A DNA stretch of 64,000 nucleotides from an uncultured Acidobacteriaceae bacterium (GCA_903904755.1 CAIVDV010000040.1:1-64000); one strand, 5' to 3'; counted from the first letter of the stretch, positions 9,057 to 18,098 are shown. Notes: generated by a model from the sequence alone, not told the origin. Program-made: numbers and translations.

Positions 9057-10073
9057 ATGCCCCCCCCCACGGACTTACGGCTACCCCTGAAAGACCTTCT
9101 TGTCTTTCATCGCATTGCGCGTTCGCTAACTTCCAGCCTCGAGCTCGATGCCATTCTGCTCACCATCTTTGAGCAGATGCAGCAATTTGTCCACGTGGGC
9201 TTTTGGGCGCTGCTGCTGCTGGACCGTGAAAACGCCGAGCTCTATTACGCCGCCGCCTCTGACAATCTTGACCGCCTGCGCGACCTGCGCGTGAAGGTGG
9301 GAGAAGGCCTGGCGGGCTGGGTTGCAGAAAAGGGCCACACCCTCATCCTGCCCGATCCCTCAGACGATCCCCGCCTGGCCGCTGCCGGCTCCAGCCACAA
9401 CAAAACCATTCGCGCCGCCATCGCGCTGCCGGTTCGCGGCCACAAGGGCACCCACGGCGTCCTGGAGATTTTGAATCCCGCGCTCGGCGGGGATGCCGAG
9501 TACACCATTGCCATGCTGCACATCCTCGCCGATTACGCGGCCATCGCAATTGAGAACGCTGAGGATGTGGCGCGCGCCAAAAGCCTTACCATTACCGATG
9601 ACCTCACCGGCCTCTACAACGCACGACATCTCTACAAACGTATGGAGCAGGAGATTCATGCCGCGAAGGAGAATGGGGGCTCGTTTTCCCTGGCATTTCT
9701 GGATCTGGACCGCTTCAAGGCCGTCAACGACAAGCACGGGCACCTGGTGGGCAGCGAAGCGCTCAGCCGATTTGGACAACGCCTGCGCAAACTTGCCCGC
9801 CCCGGCGACCTCTGCTTCCGCTACGGCGGCGACGAATTTGTCATTCTCATGCCGGATACCACCAATGAACAGGCATCCCACTGGACCCACAGCCTGCACA
9901 AGCGCATGTCGGCTGCCCAGTTTGAGCTGGCGGGAGGGTTGCAGGTTTCGCTGGCCTCATCGGTCGGAGTTGCCACCTACCCTACCGATGGCCGCACCAT
10001 GCACGCCATCCTCGGCGCAGCCGACCAGCGCATGTACCAGGTAAAGGCGACCGGTCGCGGGCGAGTCATCTAG
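9057..10073 (+). CDS. GAF-GGDEF diguanylate cyclase
   Basis: A 338-residue soluble protein with a GAF sensor domain (about residues 15-168) and a GGDEF domain (about 175-338). The active-site motif is canonical GGDEF (257-261), and an RxxD inhibitory site (R248-D251) sits exactly five residues before it, so the enzyme should make c-di-GMP from GTP and be product-inhibited. The GAF ligand is unknown. There is no receiver or membrane segment. Its stop is 3 bp from the stop of era, transcribed from the other strand. An HD-GYP phosphodiesterase lies 16 kb away. Confidence 0.92.
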   Translation: MPPPTDLRLPLKDLLVFHRIARSLTSSLELDAILLTIFEQMQQFVHVGFWALLLLDRENAELYYAAASDNLDRLRDLRVKVGEGLAGWVAEKGHTLILPDPSDDPRLAAAGSSHNKTIRAAIALPVRGHKGTHGVLEILNPALGGDAEYTIAMLHILADYAAIAIENAEDVARAKSLTITDDLTGLYNARHLYKRMEQEIHAAKENGGSFSLAFLDLDRFKAVNDKHGHLVGSEALSRFGQRLRKLARPGDLCFRYGGDEFVILMPDTTNEQASHWTHSLHKRMSAAQFELAGGLQVSLASSVGVATYPTDGRTMHAILGAADQRMYQVKATGRGRVI

Positions 10074-10076
10074 CGC

Positions 10077-11171
10077 CTACTTCTCTTCGTCCCGCCCCTG
10101 CTTGTTGCCCAGCTCTTCCAGTTGCTTGCGCCAGTCCAGCCCGTCCACAAATCCCTTGCGCTCCCGCCAGTCCGGCTCCACAATCACCCGCAGTTCCAGG
10201 TAGACGCGCGTGCCCAGCAGGCCCTCAATCTCGCGGCGGGCAGCAGCACCTATGGTTTTGAGCTTCTCCCCGGCACGGCCAATCAAAATCGCCTTTTGCC
10301 CGTCGCGCTCGCAGTAAATCACCGCGCCAATATGGGTCACCGGCACAAACGCCGGCGCGGGAATGCCGCCCTTCAGCATGCGCGGCTTCTTCGCCTTCGA
10401 CACCGGCACCGGTGCCGGCTCCTCAAAAGTCTCCACCACCACCGCCGAAGCATACGGCACTTCCTCGCCCGTCTCCATCAGGATCCGCTCGCGAATCAGC
10501 TCCGCCACCAGAAATCGCTCCGGCTGGTCGGTGAATTGGTCCTTCGGGAAATACCGCTCGCCCACCGGCAGCACCGCCACCAGCTCGTCCACCAGCGCAT
10601 CCAGCCCGTCCCGCTTGCGGGCGCTTATCGGGAAAACCCCGGCAAATCCACGGCGACCGCGCAATCGCTCAATCAGCGGCAGCAGCTCTTCCCGGCGCAC
10701 AAGGTCAATCTTGTTGATTACCAGGAACACCGGGCAATCCAGCTTCTCCACCAGGCCAAAGACAAACTCGTCCTCGCTGCGCCAGTCCAGCTTGCGATGC
10801 TCGGGCTTTTCCGCGGCCACCTCGCCCTCAGCCAGCGGTGCCGCGGCGGCCTCCTCTTCCAGCCGAACTTCGCGGCTGGCATCCACCACCAGCATTACGG
10901 CATCGCGGTCTTCGAGAGCCGCATGCACCTCCTGCATCATCTGCCGGTCCAGGTGCGTGCCCGGCTTGTGCACCCCCGGTGTATCCACAAACACAATCTG
11001 CGCCGCCGGCAACTTGCCCTTCGCCACCACTTCCAGCACCCCATGGATGCGGTTCCGCGTCGTCTGCGGCTTGCTGGTGACAATGGCCACCTTTTCGCCC
11101 ACCAGGGCATTCACCAGGGTGCTTTTGCCGGCATTCGGCCGGCCCAGAATTGATACAAATCCACTTCGCAC
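10077..11171 (-). CDS. era: GTPase Era
   Basis: Ras-like GTPase with a C-terminal KH domain that binds the 3' end of 16S rRNA and assists 30S maturation. G1 is GRPNAGKS, G3 is DTPG, G4 is NKID, and the C-terminal KH region shows ILIGRAGEKLKTIGAAAR. At 364 residues it is about 60 longer than E. coli Era because of two insertions: an Ala/Glu-rich one after VVDASRE in the G domain and a Pro/Lys-rich one before the KH domain. The GTG start has a good GGAG site; 12 extra upstream codons are possible. It is the last gene of the phoH-ybeY-corC-era run. Confidence 0.95.
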   Translation of the reverse strand: MRSGFVSILGRPNAGKSTLVNALVGEKVAIVTSKPQTTRNRIHGVLEVVAKGKLPAAQIVFVDTPGVHKPGTHLDRQMMQEVHAALEDRDAVMLVVDASREVRLEEEAAAAPLAEGEVAAEKPEHRKLDWRSEDEFVFGLVEKLDCPVFLVINKIDLVRREELLPLIERLRGRRGFAGVFPISARKRDGLDALVDELVAVLPVGERYFPKDQFTDQPERFLVAELIRERILMETGEEVPYASAVVVETFEEPAPVPVSKAKKPRMLKGGIPAPAFVPVTHIGAVIYCERDGQKAILIGRAGEKLKTIGAAARREIEGLLGTRVYLELRVIVEPDWRERKGFVDGLDWRKQLEELGNKQGRDEEK

Positions 11172-11225
11172 TTCGTTACTCCACTTCCTGTTGCCTGCGC
11201 GGCGCACTCAAGGCCGCGGGCCGTT

Positions 11226-12521
11226 CTATTCGTCAGGATCTTTTTCGGGCAGCACCACCACCCGCACGCGCTCCACCAGCCGGTCCGTTGAGGCCACCAC
11301 CTCCAGCCGCAAGCGCCCAGCTTCCACCACTTCCCCAGCCAGCGGAATCCGTCCCGCAGTCTCACTCACCAGCCCGCCAACGGTCTGTGCCTCAAAGCTC
11401 TCTTCCGGCTGCCACTCCACCTGGGTCAGCTCTTCCAGCTTGTCCACGTCGTACCCGCCCGGAACCAGCCAGACTCCCGGATCTTCCTCCACCGGCTCAA
11501 CATCCCCGGCCTCCGCCTCGTCTTCGTGTTCGTCGCCAATGTCGCCCACAATCTCTTCCAGCAAATCCTCAATCGTCACCAGCCCGGCCACTTCGCCGTA
11601 CTCGTCAATCACAATCCGCATGTGCTGCTTCTCGCGCTGCATCTCCTTCAGCAGCTCGTAGCCCTTCTTCGTCTCTGGCGTCAGCGCCGCCGGCCGCATA
11701 ATCGTTGCCACCGTACGCGTCGTCGTCACGGCGTCGGGAATCTGCAGCAAGTCGTGCGCAAAAGCAATCCCCGTAATCGAGTCAAGCGTACCGGAGTACA
11801 CGGGCACCCGCGAGTAGTTCTGGTCCTTCAGCGCGGCAAGGAAAGCCTCCAGCGTCATCGACTCCGGCACCGCAAAAATCTCCGGGCGCGGCGTCATCAC
11901 TTCCTTCACCAGCTTGTCGCCAAACTCCACCGCCGAGCGCACCAGCTCACGGTCGCTCTCTTCCAGAATCCCCTCTTCCTCACCCGCTTCCAGCAGCGCT
12001 TCCACATCGCCGGCGGTCTCTTCCTCTTCCGTCGCCGGCTCCTCAGCCAGCGTGGCAATGCCCACCAGCGCGCTCACCAGCAGCGTCACCGGCAGCATGA
12101 TGTACAGCAGCAGCCGCACCACCCACACCAGCCGCACCACCCACACGCCGCGCGTGCGCTGGAAGAGCAGAAACGGCACAAACTGCGTGCAAAACACCAC
12201 GGCCAGCACCACCGCCAGCAGCGCCTGCACCATCTCCTCCACCGTGGGACGCGCCAGGCCCGGAGCGCGGTCAAACACAATCCGCCCAACCTCCAGCGCC
12301 AGCAACCCCATCGCCGTGTGCATCAGCACCGCGGAACCCAGTTCCGCCTTGTCGCGGTCCATGCTCAGCCGCGGCTCTATCTCCTGCTCCCACGCGTCAA
12401 GGTTATCCTGCACCTGGCGCGAAAGGATGCGCCCAAACTCCGAGTACACGCGGGACATGTAGGCAGCCAGCGTAAGAATGGCGGCCAGCACTACCAGCAG
12501 GCATAATCCAGCGATGGTCAT
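11226..12521 (-). CDS. CorC/HlyC-type CBS-domain membrane protein
   Basis: A 431-residue protein with several N-terminal membrane helices (about residues 3-24, 62-82, 100-125 and 130-158, the DUF21-like part), an acidic Glu-rich linker, two CBS domains (from about 205, with MTPRPEIFAV and VIDEYGEVAGLVTIEDLLEEIVGD-type signature split across 313-337) and a C-terminal CorC/HlyC transporter-associated domain. Family members are implicated in magnesium or cobalt efflux. Its ATG overlaps the ybeY stop (ATGA), so it is translated with ybeY, as in many bacteria. Confidence 0.88.
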   Translation of the reverse strand: MTIAGLCLLVVLAAILTLAAYMSRVYSEFGRILSRQVQDNLDAWEQEIEPRLSMDRDKAELGSAVLMHTAMGLLALEVGRIVFDRAPGLARPTVEEMVQALLAVVLAVVFCTQFVPFLLFQRTRGVWVVRLVWVVRLLLYIMLPVTLLVSALVGIATLAEEPATEEEETAGDVEALLEAGEEEGILEESDRELVRSAVEFGDKLVKEVMTPRPEIFAVPESMTLEAFLAALKDQNYSRVPVYSGTLDSITGIAFAHDLLQIPDAVTTTRTVATIMRPAALTPETKKGYELLKEMQREKQHMRIVIDEYGEVAGLVTIEDLLEEIVGDIGDEHEDEAEAGDVEPVEEDPGVWLVPGGYDVDKLEELTQVEWQPEESFEAQTVGGLVSETAGRIPLAGEVVEAGRLRLEVVASTDRLVERVRVVVLPEKDPDE

Positions 12522-13111
12522 CGCGCGCCGCCTGTTTTTGCAGCCTTCTTCACGGCCTTTGCTGCTGGCGCCTTCGCCGTTTTCGCAGTGGCCTTTTTCG
12601 CCGATTTGACAGCCTTTGCCAGCTCAGGCTCCACGCGAGCAATCAGCCCCTGCCGCAGCCCCAGCTTCGCGCCCAGCCTGGCCTCCAGCTTGCGCATCTC
12701 GCCCTCGTCGGTTTCGTGATCGTGCCCGGCCAGGTGCAGCAGCCCATGCAGAATCAGCACCTTCATCTCCGTGCCCAGGCTGTGATTGTGTTCTGCGGCC
12801 TGCCTTGCGGCCGTATCCACTGAGATTGCCAGATCCCCGGCCTGCCCCCAACTGCGGTCCTCCACCGGAAAGCTCAGCACGTCGGTGGCCTTGTTCTTGT
12901 GCCGGAATCGGCGGTTCAGACTGCGAATCCCGCCATCGGTCGTCAGCAGCACCGTTACTTCCCCGCGCAGCTTCACCGCCGTTTGCGCCAGCCGCAGAAA
13001 CCGCCCCAGCGTCGCCCGCACGGGCAGCGCGGCCTTGCGCCCCGCAACGGCTACGCGCAGTTGCGGGAACTCTGCCGCCGATTCGGCTTGTTCGCTGTCA
13101 AAAAGAATCAT
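12518..13111 (-). CDS. ybeY: endoribonuclease YbeY
   Basis: Zinc-dependent RNase needed for 16S 3'-end maturation and 70S quality control. The metal motif is intact: HGLLHLAGHDH with H122, H126 and H132. At 197 residues it exceeds the usual ~155 because of a C-terminal tail from about residue 165 made almost only of Lys and Ala, which may bind RNA. The stop overlaps the start of the CBS-domain gene. Its normal upstream partner phoH is 3.4 kb away here, beyond an inserted block. Confidence 0.93.
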   Translation of the reverse strand: MILFDSEQAESAAEFPQLRVAVAGRKAALPVRATLGRFLRLAQTAVKLRGEVTVLLTTDGGIRSLNRRFRHKNKATDVLSFPVEDRSWGQAGDLAISVDTAARQAAEHNHSLGTEMKVLILHGLLHLAGHDHETDEGEMRKLEARLGAKLGLRQGLIARVEPELAKAVKSAKKATAKTAKAPAAKAVKKAAKTGGAR

Positions 13112-13212
13112 CGTGCCTGCACGGATGGCCCGTCAGGGCTTTTCCGCTTCTCTCTCAAGATGATACGGCATTCGTGATTTTTCTGAGCAATCCCAACTTC
13201 GGCGGCCAGCGT

Positions 13213-13551
13213 TCAGGCAGGGTTGCCGGCGCCGTCCCCAGCCTGTGGCGGCACACCGCACCGCCCCCCCATACGCTCGCGCATCCGCTCACGCTCCTCC
13301 GGCGACATCGGGCCCCAGCCCTTGCCGCCCTGGCATTTGCCGCCCTTGCGGTCTCCGCCACCGCCTATGCCACCCACCAGAATCCGGCACAGCAGCAGCA
13401 ACCCCAGCCCCTGCCAGAAGGTAATCGTGTGCCAGCCAAACAGCGGCGGCAACAGCCAGTTCCACAGGTGCATCACCAGCTCGCCAAAGCCAAAGCCAAA
13501 CAGCGCGAGCGCCGGGGGCAGCAACAGCCAAAGCCATCCCTTATTCCTCAT
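13213..13551 (-). CDS. small membrane protein coupled to ECF sigma factor
   Basis: A 112-residue protein with two hydrophobic helices at the N-terminus (about residues 5-22 and 43-62, Leu/Trp/Phe-rich), a Gly-rich loop, and a charged C-terminus containing PEERERMRERMGGRCG. Its ATG overlaps the stop of the sigma factor gene (GGATGA), which argues strongly for joint translation. It lacks the zinc-finger anti-sigma motif HxxxCxxC, so any anti-sigma role would be by a different fold. Function unknown. Confidence 0.75.
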   Translation of the reverse strand: MRNKGWLWLLLPPALALFGFGFGELVMHLWNWLLPPLFGWHTITFWQGLGLLLLCRILVGGIGGGGDRKGGKCQGGKGWGPMSPEERERMRERMGGRCGVPPQAGDGAGNPA

Positions 13552-14132
13552 CCTTCCACCCTCATTCCTTCTTCCATTTCGTCGTGAATCCTGCTCAGCC
13601 GTCGGCGCAACTGCTGCACTGCGTAGCGTTTGCGAGAAAGCAGGGTATTGATGTTGATGCCCGTGGCAGCGGCCATCTCCTTGAAGCTCTGGCCTTCCAG
13701 CTCGTGCGCCACAAAAACCGTGCGCCACTCTTCGGGCAGCGCGGCCACCGCCCGCTCCAGCTCTGCCAGCAGCCGTTTGCGCCGGTACTCGGCATCCGGT
13801 CCCGCATCCGGCGAAGGCAACAGCTCCTCAATCGCCAGCAGCTCGCCGTCGTCGTCCACCGTTGCAATGTCGGTAAAGTTCGCCGGCTTCTTCTTGCGGA
13901 AAAGATCAGTAATCCGATTCCGCGCCACCCGGTACAGCCAGCCGGTCACATAGTCGATGGGCAGCAGAAACCGCTTGGCCGCCACCAGCTCGTAGAAAAC
14001 CTCCTGCAGCAGCTCGTCCACATCGGCGTCATTCGCCACCCGCTTGCGGATGAAGCTGCGCAATCGCGCTCCCTGCCCTTCCACGACCTCCGCGATTTGC
14101 AGGTCCTGCTCGGTCATTGTGGTCACGCTCAT
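13548..14132 (-). CDS. ECF-type RNA polymerase sigma factor
   Basis: About 194 residues with sigma region 2 (ELLQEVFYELVA ... WLYRVARNRITDLFRK) and region 4 (LPEEWRTVFVAHELEGQSFKE, then a helix-turn-helix with NTLLSRKRYA). Region 3 is absent, as in ECF factors. Three in-frame ATGs lie at 14147, 14132 and 14117; the middle one has a GGAG site 5 nt upstream and was chosen. It is followed with overlap by a small membrane protein, the position where an anti-sigma factor is usually encoded. This pair lies between ybeY and phoH. Confidence 0.92.
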   Translation of the reverse strand: MSVTTMTEQDLQIAEVVEGQGARLRSFIRKRVANDADVDELLQEVFYELVAAKRFLLPIDYVTGWLYRVARNRITDLFRKKKPANFTDIATVDDDGELLAIEELLPSPDAGPDAEYRRKRLLAELERAVAALPEEWRTVFVAHELEGQSFKEMAAATGININTLLSRKRYAVQQLRRRLSRIHDEMEEGMRVEG

Positions 14133-14438
14133 GGTTGCTCCATCCACCTATCAGGACGGAACACAGTCGCACATATTGTAGGGAATTGGAACAGAAAGTG
14201 CCGTACTGTTCAAAAGGCTAGTCCAAATGGTGCGGCAAACGGCCCGCGTTAGGATATCCACCGGTAGCCAGGAATCCACAGCATCGGTAAATTTCCTCTT
14301 CTAATGAGACCGCGAGCCGCAGTCTTGGGCCCAATAGCAGTCGGACCTTGGACAGCTCAAGCGGCAGAATTCAAGCCTGCGGCAGAATTCCTGCCCTTCC
14401 GCGATTCAAATCTCCGCGATAGCCCGTGATAGTGTGCA

Positions 14439-15269
14439 TTATTTTGGGGGTAAATCGTCTAGGACCTTTACGGCAGTACTGCGAGATTCAGCAGTTTCGG
14501 CAGGGTCAGCGGCAATCGCTGCCAGTCTGGCGCGGATCATGCTGACAGCGCGGGGGCCCACCTTTCCACAAGCACGGATTGCAGCGTCGCGCAGCCTGCC
14601 ACGGCCAGAGGTATTAGCAAAAGCTACGAGCTCTCTCGTGATGCTTTCCCCCAACTGAGGCCTTGCTACCGCCTCGATAAAAGCAGCCTTGCGTTCCTCT
14701 CCCAACGCGGGGTTGTGCAAATATTCGAGCAGCGCATCCTCAACGGAAGCATCCCCAGGCTTGATCTGCACGAGCGTCTCGGCCAAGTTAATGCCAAAAT
14801 CATCGGAGGCTCCTGCATTGCGAAGTGCACTCACCAGCGCTAAAACTGAGGTGTCCGGAGGGCTTGGCTGGATGGTTTGGATTGCCAAGACTGCCCCATA
14901 ACGCATATGAATGTCCTGCTCCGACAAGCGATCGTTCAAATCTGACAACACCGGAGCTAGTTCAGACGCGCTGTTGGGTCTGCGCGCGAGGGTGCATACC
15001 GCCAAAAGCGCATAGCGCCTTAGTTCTTGATTCGGACTCCTCAGATATTGACGAATCAGGGGAACCACCGCTTCAAAGTCAATCTTCTCCTCGGTGACCT
15101 GCGCCTCAAGCGTGTTCGTGTATTCCATGTAATCCAATGTTTTCGACGAAACTTGTGAAGGCAGGGCAATCAGTACTTCTACAAGTGACTTAGTTCTCTT
15201 TGGGGGCTCCTGAGCGCGGCAAGAAGCACACAAGAACAATATGATTAGACAAGTCTGCAGATGTCTCAT
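14439..15269 (-). CDS. exported HEAT-repeat-like protein
   Basis: A 276-residue protein with an N-terminal signal sequence (MRHLQTCLIILFLCASC; the Cys at 17 could be a lipidation site, though the box is poor) followed by helical repeats with the HEAT look, for example YALLAVCTLARR, YGAVLAIQTI and DAAIRACGKVG. Such solenoids mediate protein-protein contacts. The coding sequence is clearly AT-richer than the flanking era-ybeY and phoH genes and begins 16 bp after the upstream exported protein, so the two probably form one transcript. Confidence 0.75.
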   Translation of the reverse strand: MRHLQTCLIILFLCASCRAQEPPKRTKSLVEVLIALPSQVSSKTLDYMEYTNTLEAQVTEEKIDFEAVVPLIRQYLRSPNQELRRYALLAVCTLARRPNSASELAPVLSDLNDRLSEQDIHMRYGAVLAIQTIQPSPPDTSVLALVSALRNAGASDDFGINLAETLVQIKPGDASVEDALLEYLHNPALGEERKAAFIEAVARPQLGESITRELVAFANTSGRGRLRDAAIRACGKVGPRAVSMIRARLAAIAADPAETAESRSTAVKVLDDLPPK

Positions 15270-15285
15270 TCTGCCTCCGCTGAAA

Positions 15286-16266
15286 TCAGTAAACTTGAAT
15301 CGAAGTCCCGCCTGCCTGCGTCGCAGGACCCATTAACGAAGTCGCAGGCCCCAAGAGAACGAGGCAGCCCGTAATATAGGCAAGAGTTGGATTCTGTGGC
15401 GCTGCAAAGAAAGCTACGTTTGTATCGTTCACCAAAATCTGGTGAGACGGATAACATGTGACGCCACCAGAGACGAAAACCGTGGCCGTTGATTTCCCAC
15501 CAGTGTTGTTGATTGTCGTCGAAACATTCCACTGAATCGCAGACTTGGATGATTCTAGCGGATTACTGATACGGCCTATGAGTTTTACCACGATATTACT
15601 GCTGCTTGGTATTGCGGCCCAACTGGAGGTATTTGAGCCCTCACCAAATTGAGCATGGCCAGCGCCGTTCCAAAGCTTACAGTCATTTGCTACGCCATCG
15701 TAGTCAGAGGACGTGATATAAGCCCCGTTGTGAGGCGACCCTACCGAGAATTGTTCGGTGTACCCTACGGACGAACTTGCCCCCTCCGAGACACCGCTGT
15801 CCGGATAGACAATAATTCCCTGCTGCACTCTGTAAGAATATGGGCTCCCTAAAGTAACTGGATCACCCTGCCTATCCCCAAGATAGAGGAATCCCTGTGT
15901 GAGCGAGCAAGAGTTTGGAAACGGTCCGTAAATATGATCTTGAGGAATGTACGCCTCATAAAAAACGGAAACCGCGGGATTTGTCGGTGGCGAGACCGGC
16001 GGAGGAGGCGGACCTGGAACTGGCGGAGGCGGATCAGGGTCTGGGTCGCAATAGTCGCAAGGCGGATCGATGCACTCCAAACACAAGACTTGGGGACTGT
16101 TTTGGATCCCGCTTTGACCTGTGTGAGGTTTCCTGACCTTCGCCAACCTTGGTTTGCTATCCTGCCGATTCTCGGCGGCCGAGACTCCCTGGGCCAAAGA
16201 TGGTGTGGCCATGAGGGTGCAACAAAACACGGCAATCAATGCCAGCGGCAACCGTATTCGAATCAT
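15286..16266 (-). CDS. secreted protein with cysteine knuckle and Pro-rich linker
   Basis: A 326-residue protein with a clear signal peptide (cleavage expected after SLA, residue 25), a short basic segment, a cluster C62-x2-C65-x4-C70-x2-C73, a Pro/Asp-rich linker (about 74-95) and a C-terminal domain of about 230 residues rich in Ser, Thr, Asn and Gly with beta-strand character. The four-cysteine cluster directly before the linker could bind a metal or form disulfides. I recognise no family. Base composition is AT-richer than the neighbouring core genes. It is the first gene of the pair with the HEAT-like protein. Confidence 0.75.
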   Translation of the reverse strand: MIRIRLPLALIAVFCCTLMATPSLAQGVSAAENRQDSKPRLAKVRKPHTGQSGIQNSPQVLCLECIDPPCDYCDPDPDPPPPVPGPPPPPVSPPTNPAVSVFYEAYIPQDHIYGPFPNSCSLTQGFLYLGDRQGDPVTLGSPYSYRVQQGIIVYPDSGVSEGASSSVGYTEQFSVGSPHNGAYITSSDYDGVANDCKLWNGAGHAQFGEGSNTSSWAAIPSSSNIVVKLIGRISNPLESSKSAIQWNVSTTINNTGGKSTATVFVSGGVTCYPSHQILVNDTNVAFFAAPQNPTLAYITGCLVLLGPATSLMGPATQAGGTSIQVY

Positions 16267-16523
16267 GCTTCATCTCCATAGATGCAGTTAGATTCTTGGT
16301 ATCAAGTTTTTGCTCGAATTCTATGACCTTGGGGCAACATACCACAGAACAGACTCGCTTACCCATAGATATTTCAATATTTTTGCAGAAGATTTGCCAG
16401 ATGGGGATCATTGAACTAGACCTTGCGTCCATCCCCGTTCTGGGAGGACTGTCCGACTCCTGCGCGGATCCCGAGAGGTTTATAGGTCAGCTGGTGCGTT
16501 ATAACAGCTAAACAGGCGTAACG

Positions 16524-16550
16524 CCGGGCGCGAAGTTCGTTCGCGCCTGG
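16524..16550 (-). terminator. hairpin downstream of phoH
   Basis: Inverted repeat with core GGCGCGAA / TTCGCGCC and a 5-nt loop, starting 13 bp past the phoH stop. There is no good U-tract, so it may be a weak or factor-assisted terminator. The rest of 16267-16562 holds no gene and would contain the promoter of the exported-protein pair. Confidence 0.45.
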
Positions 16551-16562
16551 CATCAAATCAAC

Positions 16563-17777
16563 TTACTGCATCTTGCCTACGCTCAGCCCCGGCCCCCGGG
16601 CAACCGTCGGCGCGGTGGTCTCTTCCAACCCCAGCGGCAACTCCTGCTGCAGCGGCTTCTGCTCGTAGGCGCGGATAATCCGCTGCACCAGCGAGTGGCG
16701 AACCACGTCCACATCTTCAAAGTGGCAGAACTGGATTCCCTCCACCCCGCCCAGCAGATTGATCGCATCCACCAGGCCGGACTTCTTCGGATTCGGCAAA
16801 TCAATCTGCGTGATATCCCCCGTGATGACCGCCTTCGAATTATTCCCGAGGCGAGTAAGAAACATCTTCATCTGCTCAATCGTGGTGTTCTGCGCCTCGT
16901 CCATGATGATGAAGGCATCATTCAGCGTGCGCCCGCGCATAAAGGCCAGCGGAGCCACCTCAATAATGTTCTTCTCCAGCATCTTGTCCACCTTCTCCGG
17001 CTCGCACAGATCGTAGAGCGCGTCGTACAGGGGTCGCAGATACGGGTCCACCTTCTCCTGCAAACTGCCCGGAAGGAAGCCCAGCCGCTCGCCCGCTTCC
17101 ACCGCCGGGCGGACCAGGATGATGCGGCTCACCTTCTTCGAATTCATCGCCGCCACGGCCATGGCCACCGCCAGATACGTCTTGCCGGTACCCGCCGGGC
17201 CCACGCCAAAGACCATGTCGTTCTTCTCAATGGCCTCAATGTACTTGCCCTGGTTCAGGCTGCGCGCCTGCACGCCGCGCTTCACGCCCGCAGCACCGGC
17301 CGCCCCGCGCTGCTTCTGCGCGTCCGCCAGGCCCTTCAGGCTCAGGCTGCCATCGGCCGTCACCAGCTTCAGCATTCCGTTCAGCTCGCCGTTGTGCGGA
17401 TGCACGCCGGCACGCCGCAATGCCTCAAAATCAGCAAAGATGCGCTTCACGCGCCCTACACCCTCCTCCGGTCCCTGTACATGCACGGCATCCGACCGTA
17501 AATCGATCCGTACGCCAAGTGCATCTTCCATCAGCCTCAGGTTTTCATCGCGAGTCCCAAACAGCGGCTCAAGATTGGGCGTAATCTCCAGTGCGATCTT
17601 CAAGGGCGAATAGGCCTCCGTGGCTGAGGCGCGTGGCCGCAGCAGCTCGTCTTGCGTGGGTTTTGGGTTGGGAAGGATTGCAGAAGTGTCCAGGATTCGA
17701 TTCCGGCTCAGCCCCACCCAAGGCGACACTTGCCCGGCCAGTCTTAGCACCGGCCCAACCGCTACCCGAAATGGCAT
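16563..17777 (-). CDS. phoH: PhoH-family ATPase (YbeZ-like)
   Basis: P-loop ATPase of the PhoH family, a partner of YbeY in RNA metabolism. It has the N-terminal PhoH-associated region (LEITPNLEPLFGTRDENLR from about 63), a linker, then the ATPase domain with Walker A GPAGTGKT (193-200), LGFLPGSLQEKV, and Walker B FIIMDEAQN. At 404 residues it is longer than E. coli YbeZ because of about 55 extra N-terminal residues, so the true start may be downstream. Elsewhere phoH directly precedes ybeY; here 3.4 kb separate them. Confidence 0.92.
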   Translation of the reverse strand: MPFRVAVGPVLRLAGQVSPWVGLSRNRILDTSAILPNPKPTQDELLRPRASATEAYSPLKIALEITPNLEPLFGTRDENLRLMEDALGVRIDLRSDAVHVQGPEEGVGRVKRIFADFEALRRAGVHPHNGELNGMLKLVTADGSLSLKGLADAQKQRGAAGAAGVKRGVQARSLNQGKYIEAIEKNDMVFGVGPAGTGKTYLAVAMAVAAMNSKKVSRIILVRPAVEAGERLGFLPGSLQEKVDPYLRPLYDALYDLCEPEKVDKMLEKNIIEVAPLAFMRGRTLNDAFIIMDEAQNTTIEQMKMFLTRLGNNSKAVITGDITQIDLPNPKKSGLVDAINLLGGVEGIQFCHFEDVDVVRHSLVQRIIRAYEQKPLQQELPLGLEETTAPTVARGPGLSVGKMQ

Positions 17778-17942
17778 TGGTCACCAAATCCTGTACTTGC
17801 GAAAAGACTACCCCCCACAGGCGGGGGCGTCAAGGTGGATATCGTCAATTCTTTTCAACATTCGGAATCGACCAGGTCAACGGCCAGCAAGTTCATACTG
17901 TAAGCAGAATTGTGGCCGATATCAGAGGAGAATAGCCTCCTC

Positions 17943-18098
17943 TTACTTTGGGCTGAAGATTACACGGAGCAGAAATGAGACCAAACCATAGTGAGCGATC
18001 CAATAGATGGACCCCACAAGTATGAGAACTGCGAACACAACTCGTGCGCCTGTGGGGAGGCGGTCAAAAACCTTGTCGAAGAGGGATATCAAGCTCAC
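17943..18098 (-). CDS. small single-helix membrane protein (51 aa)
   Basis: Starts at a GTG with a GGAAGG site 9 nt upstream. The protein has an amphipathic N-terminus (SLFDKVFDRLP), one transmembrane helix (about residues 18-36) and a conserved-looking end SFLLRVIFSPK. The end resembles small acidobacterial proteins I have seen, but the family has no name I can give. It lies upstream of phoH on the same strand, about 165 bp before its start. A frame on the opposite strand covers it and is treated as a shadow. Confidence 0.6.
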   Translation of the reverse strand: MSLISLFDKVFDRLPTGARVVFAVLILVGSIYWIAHYGLVSFLLRVIFSPK

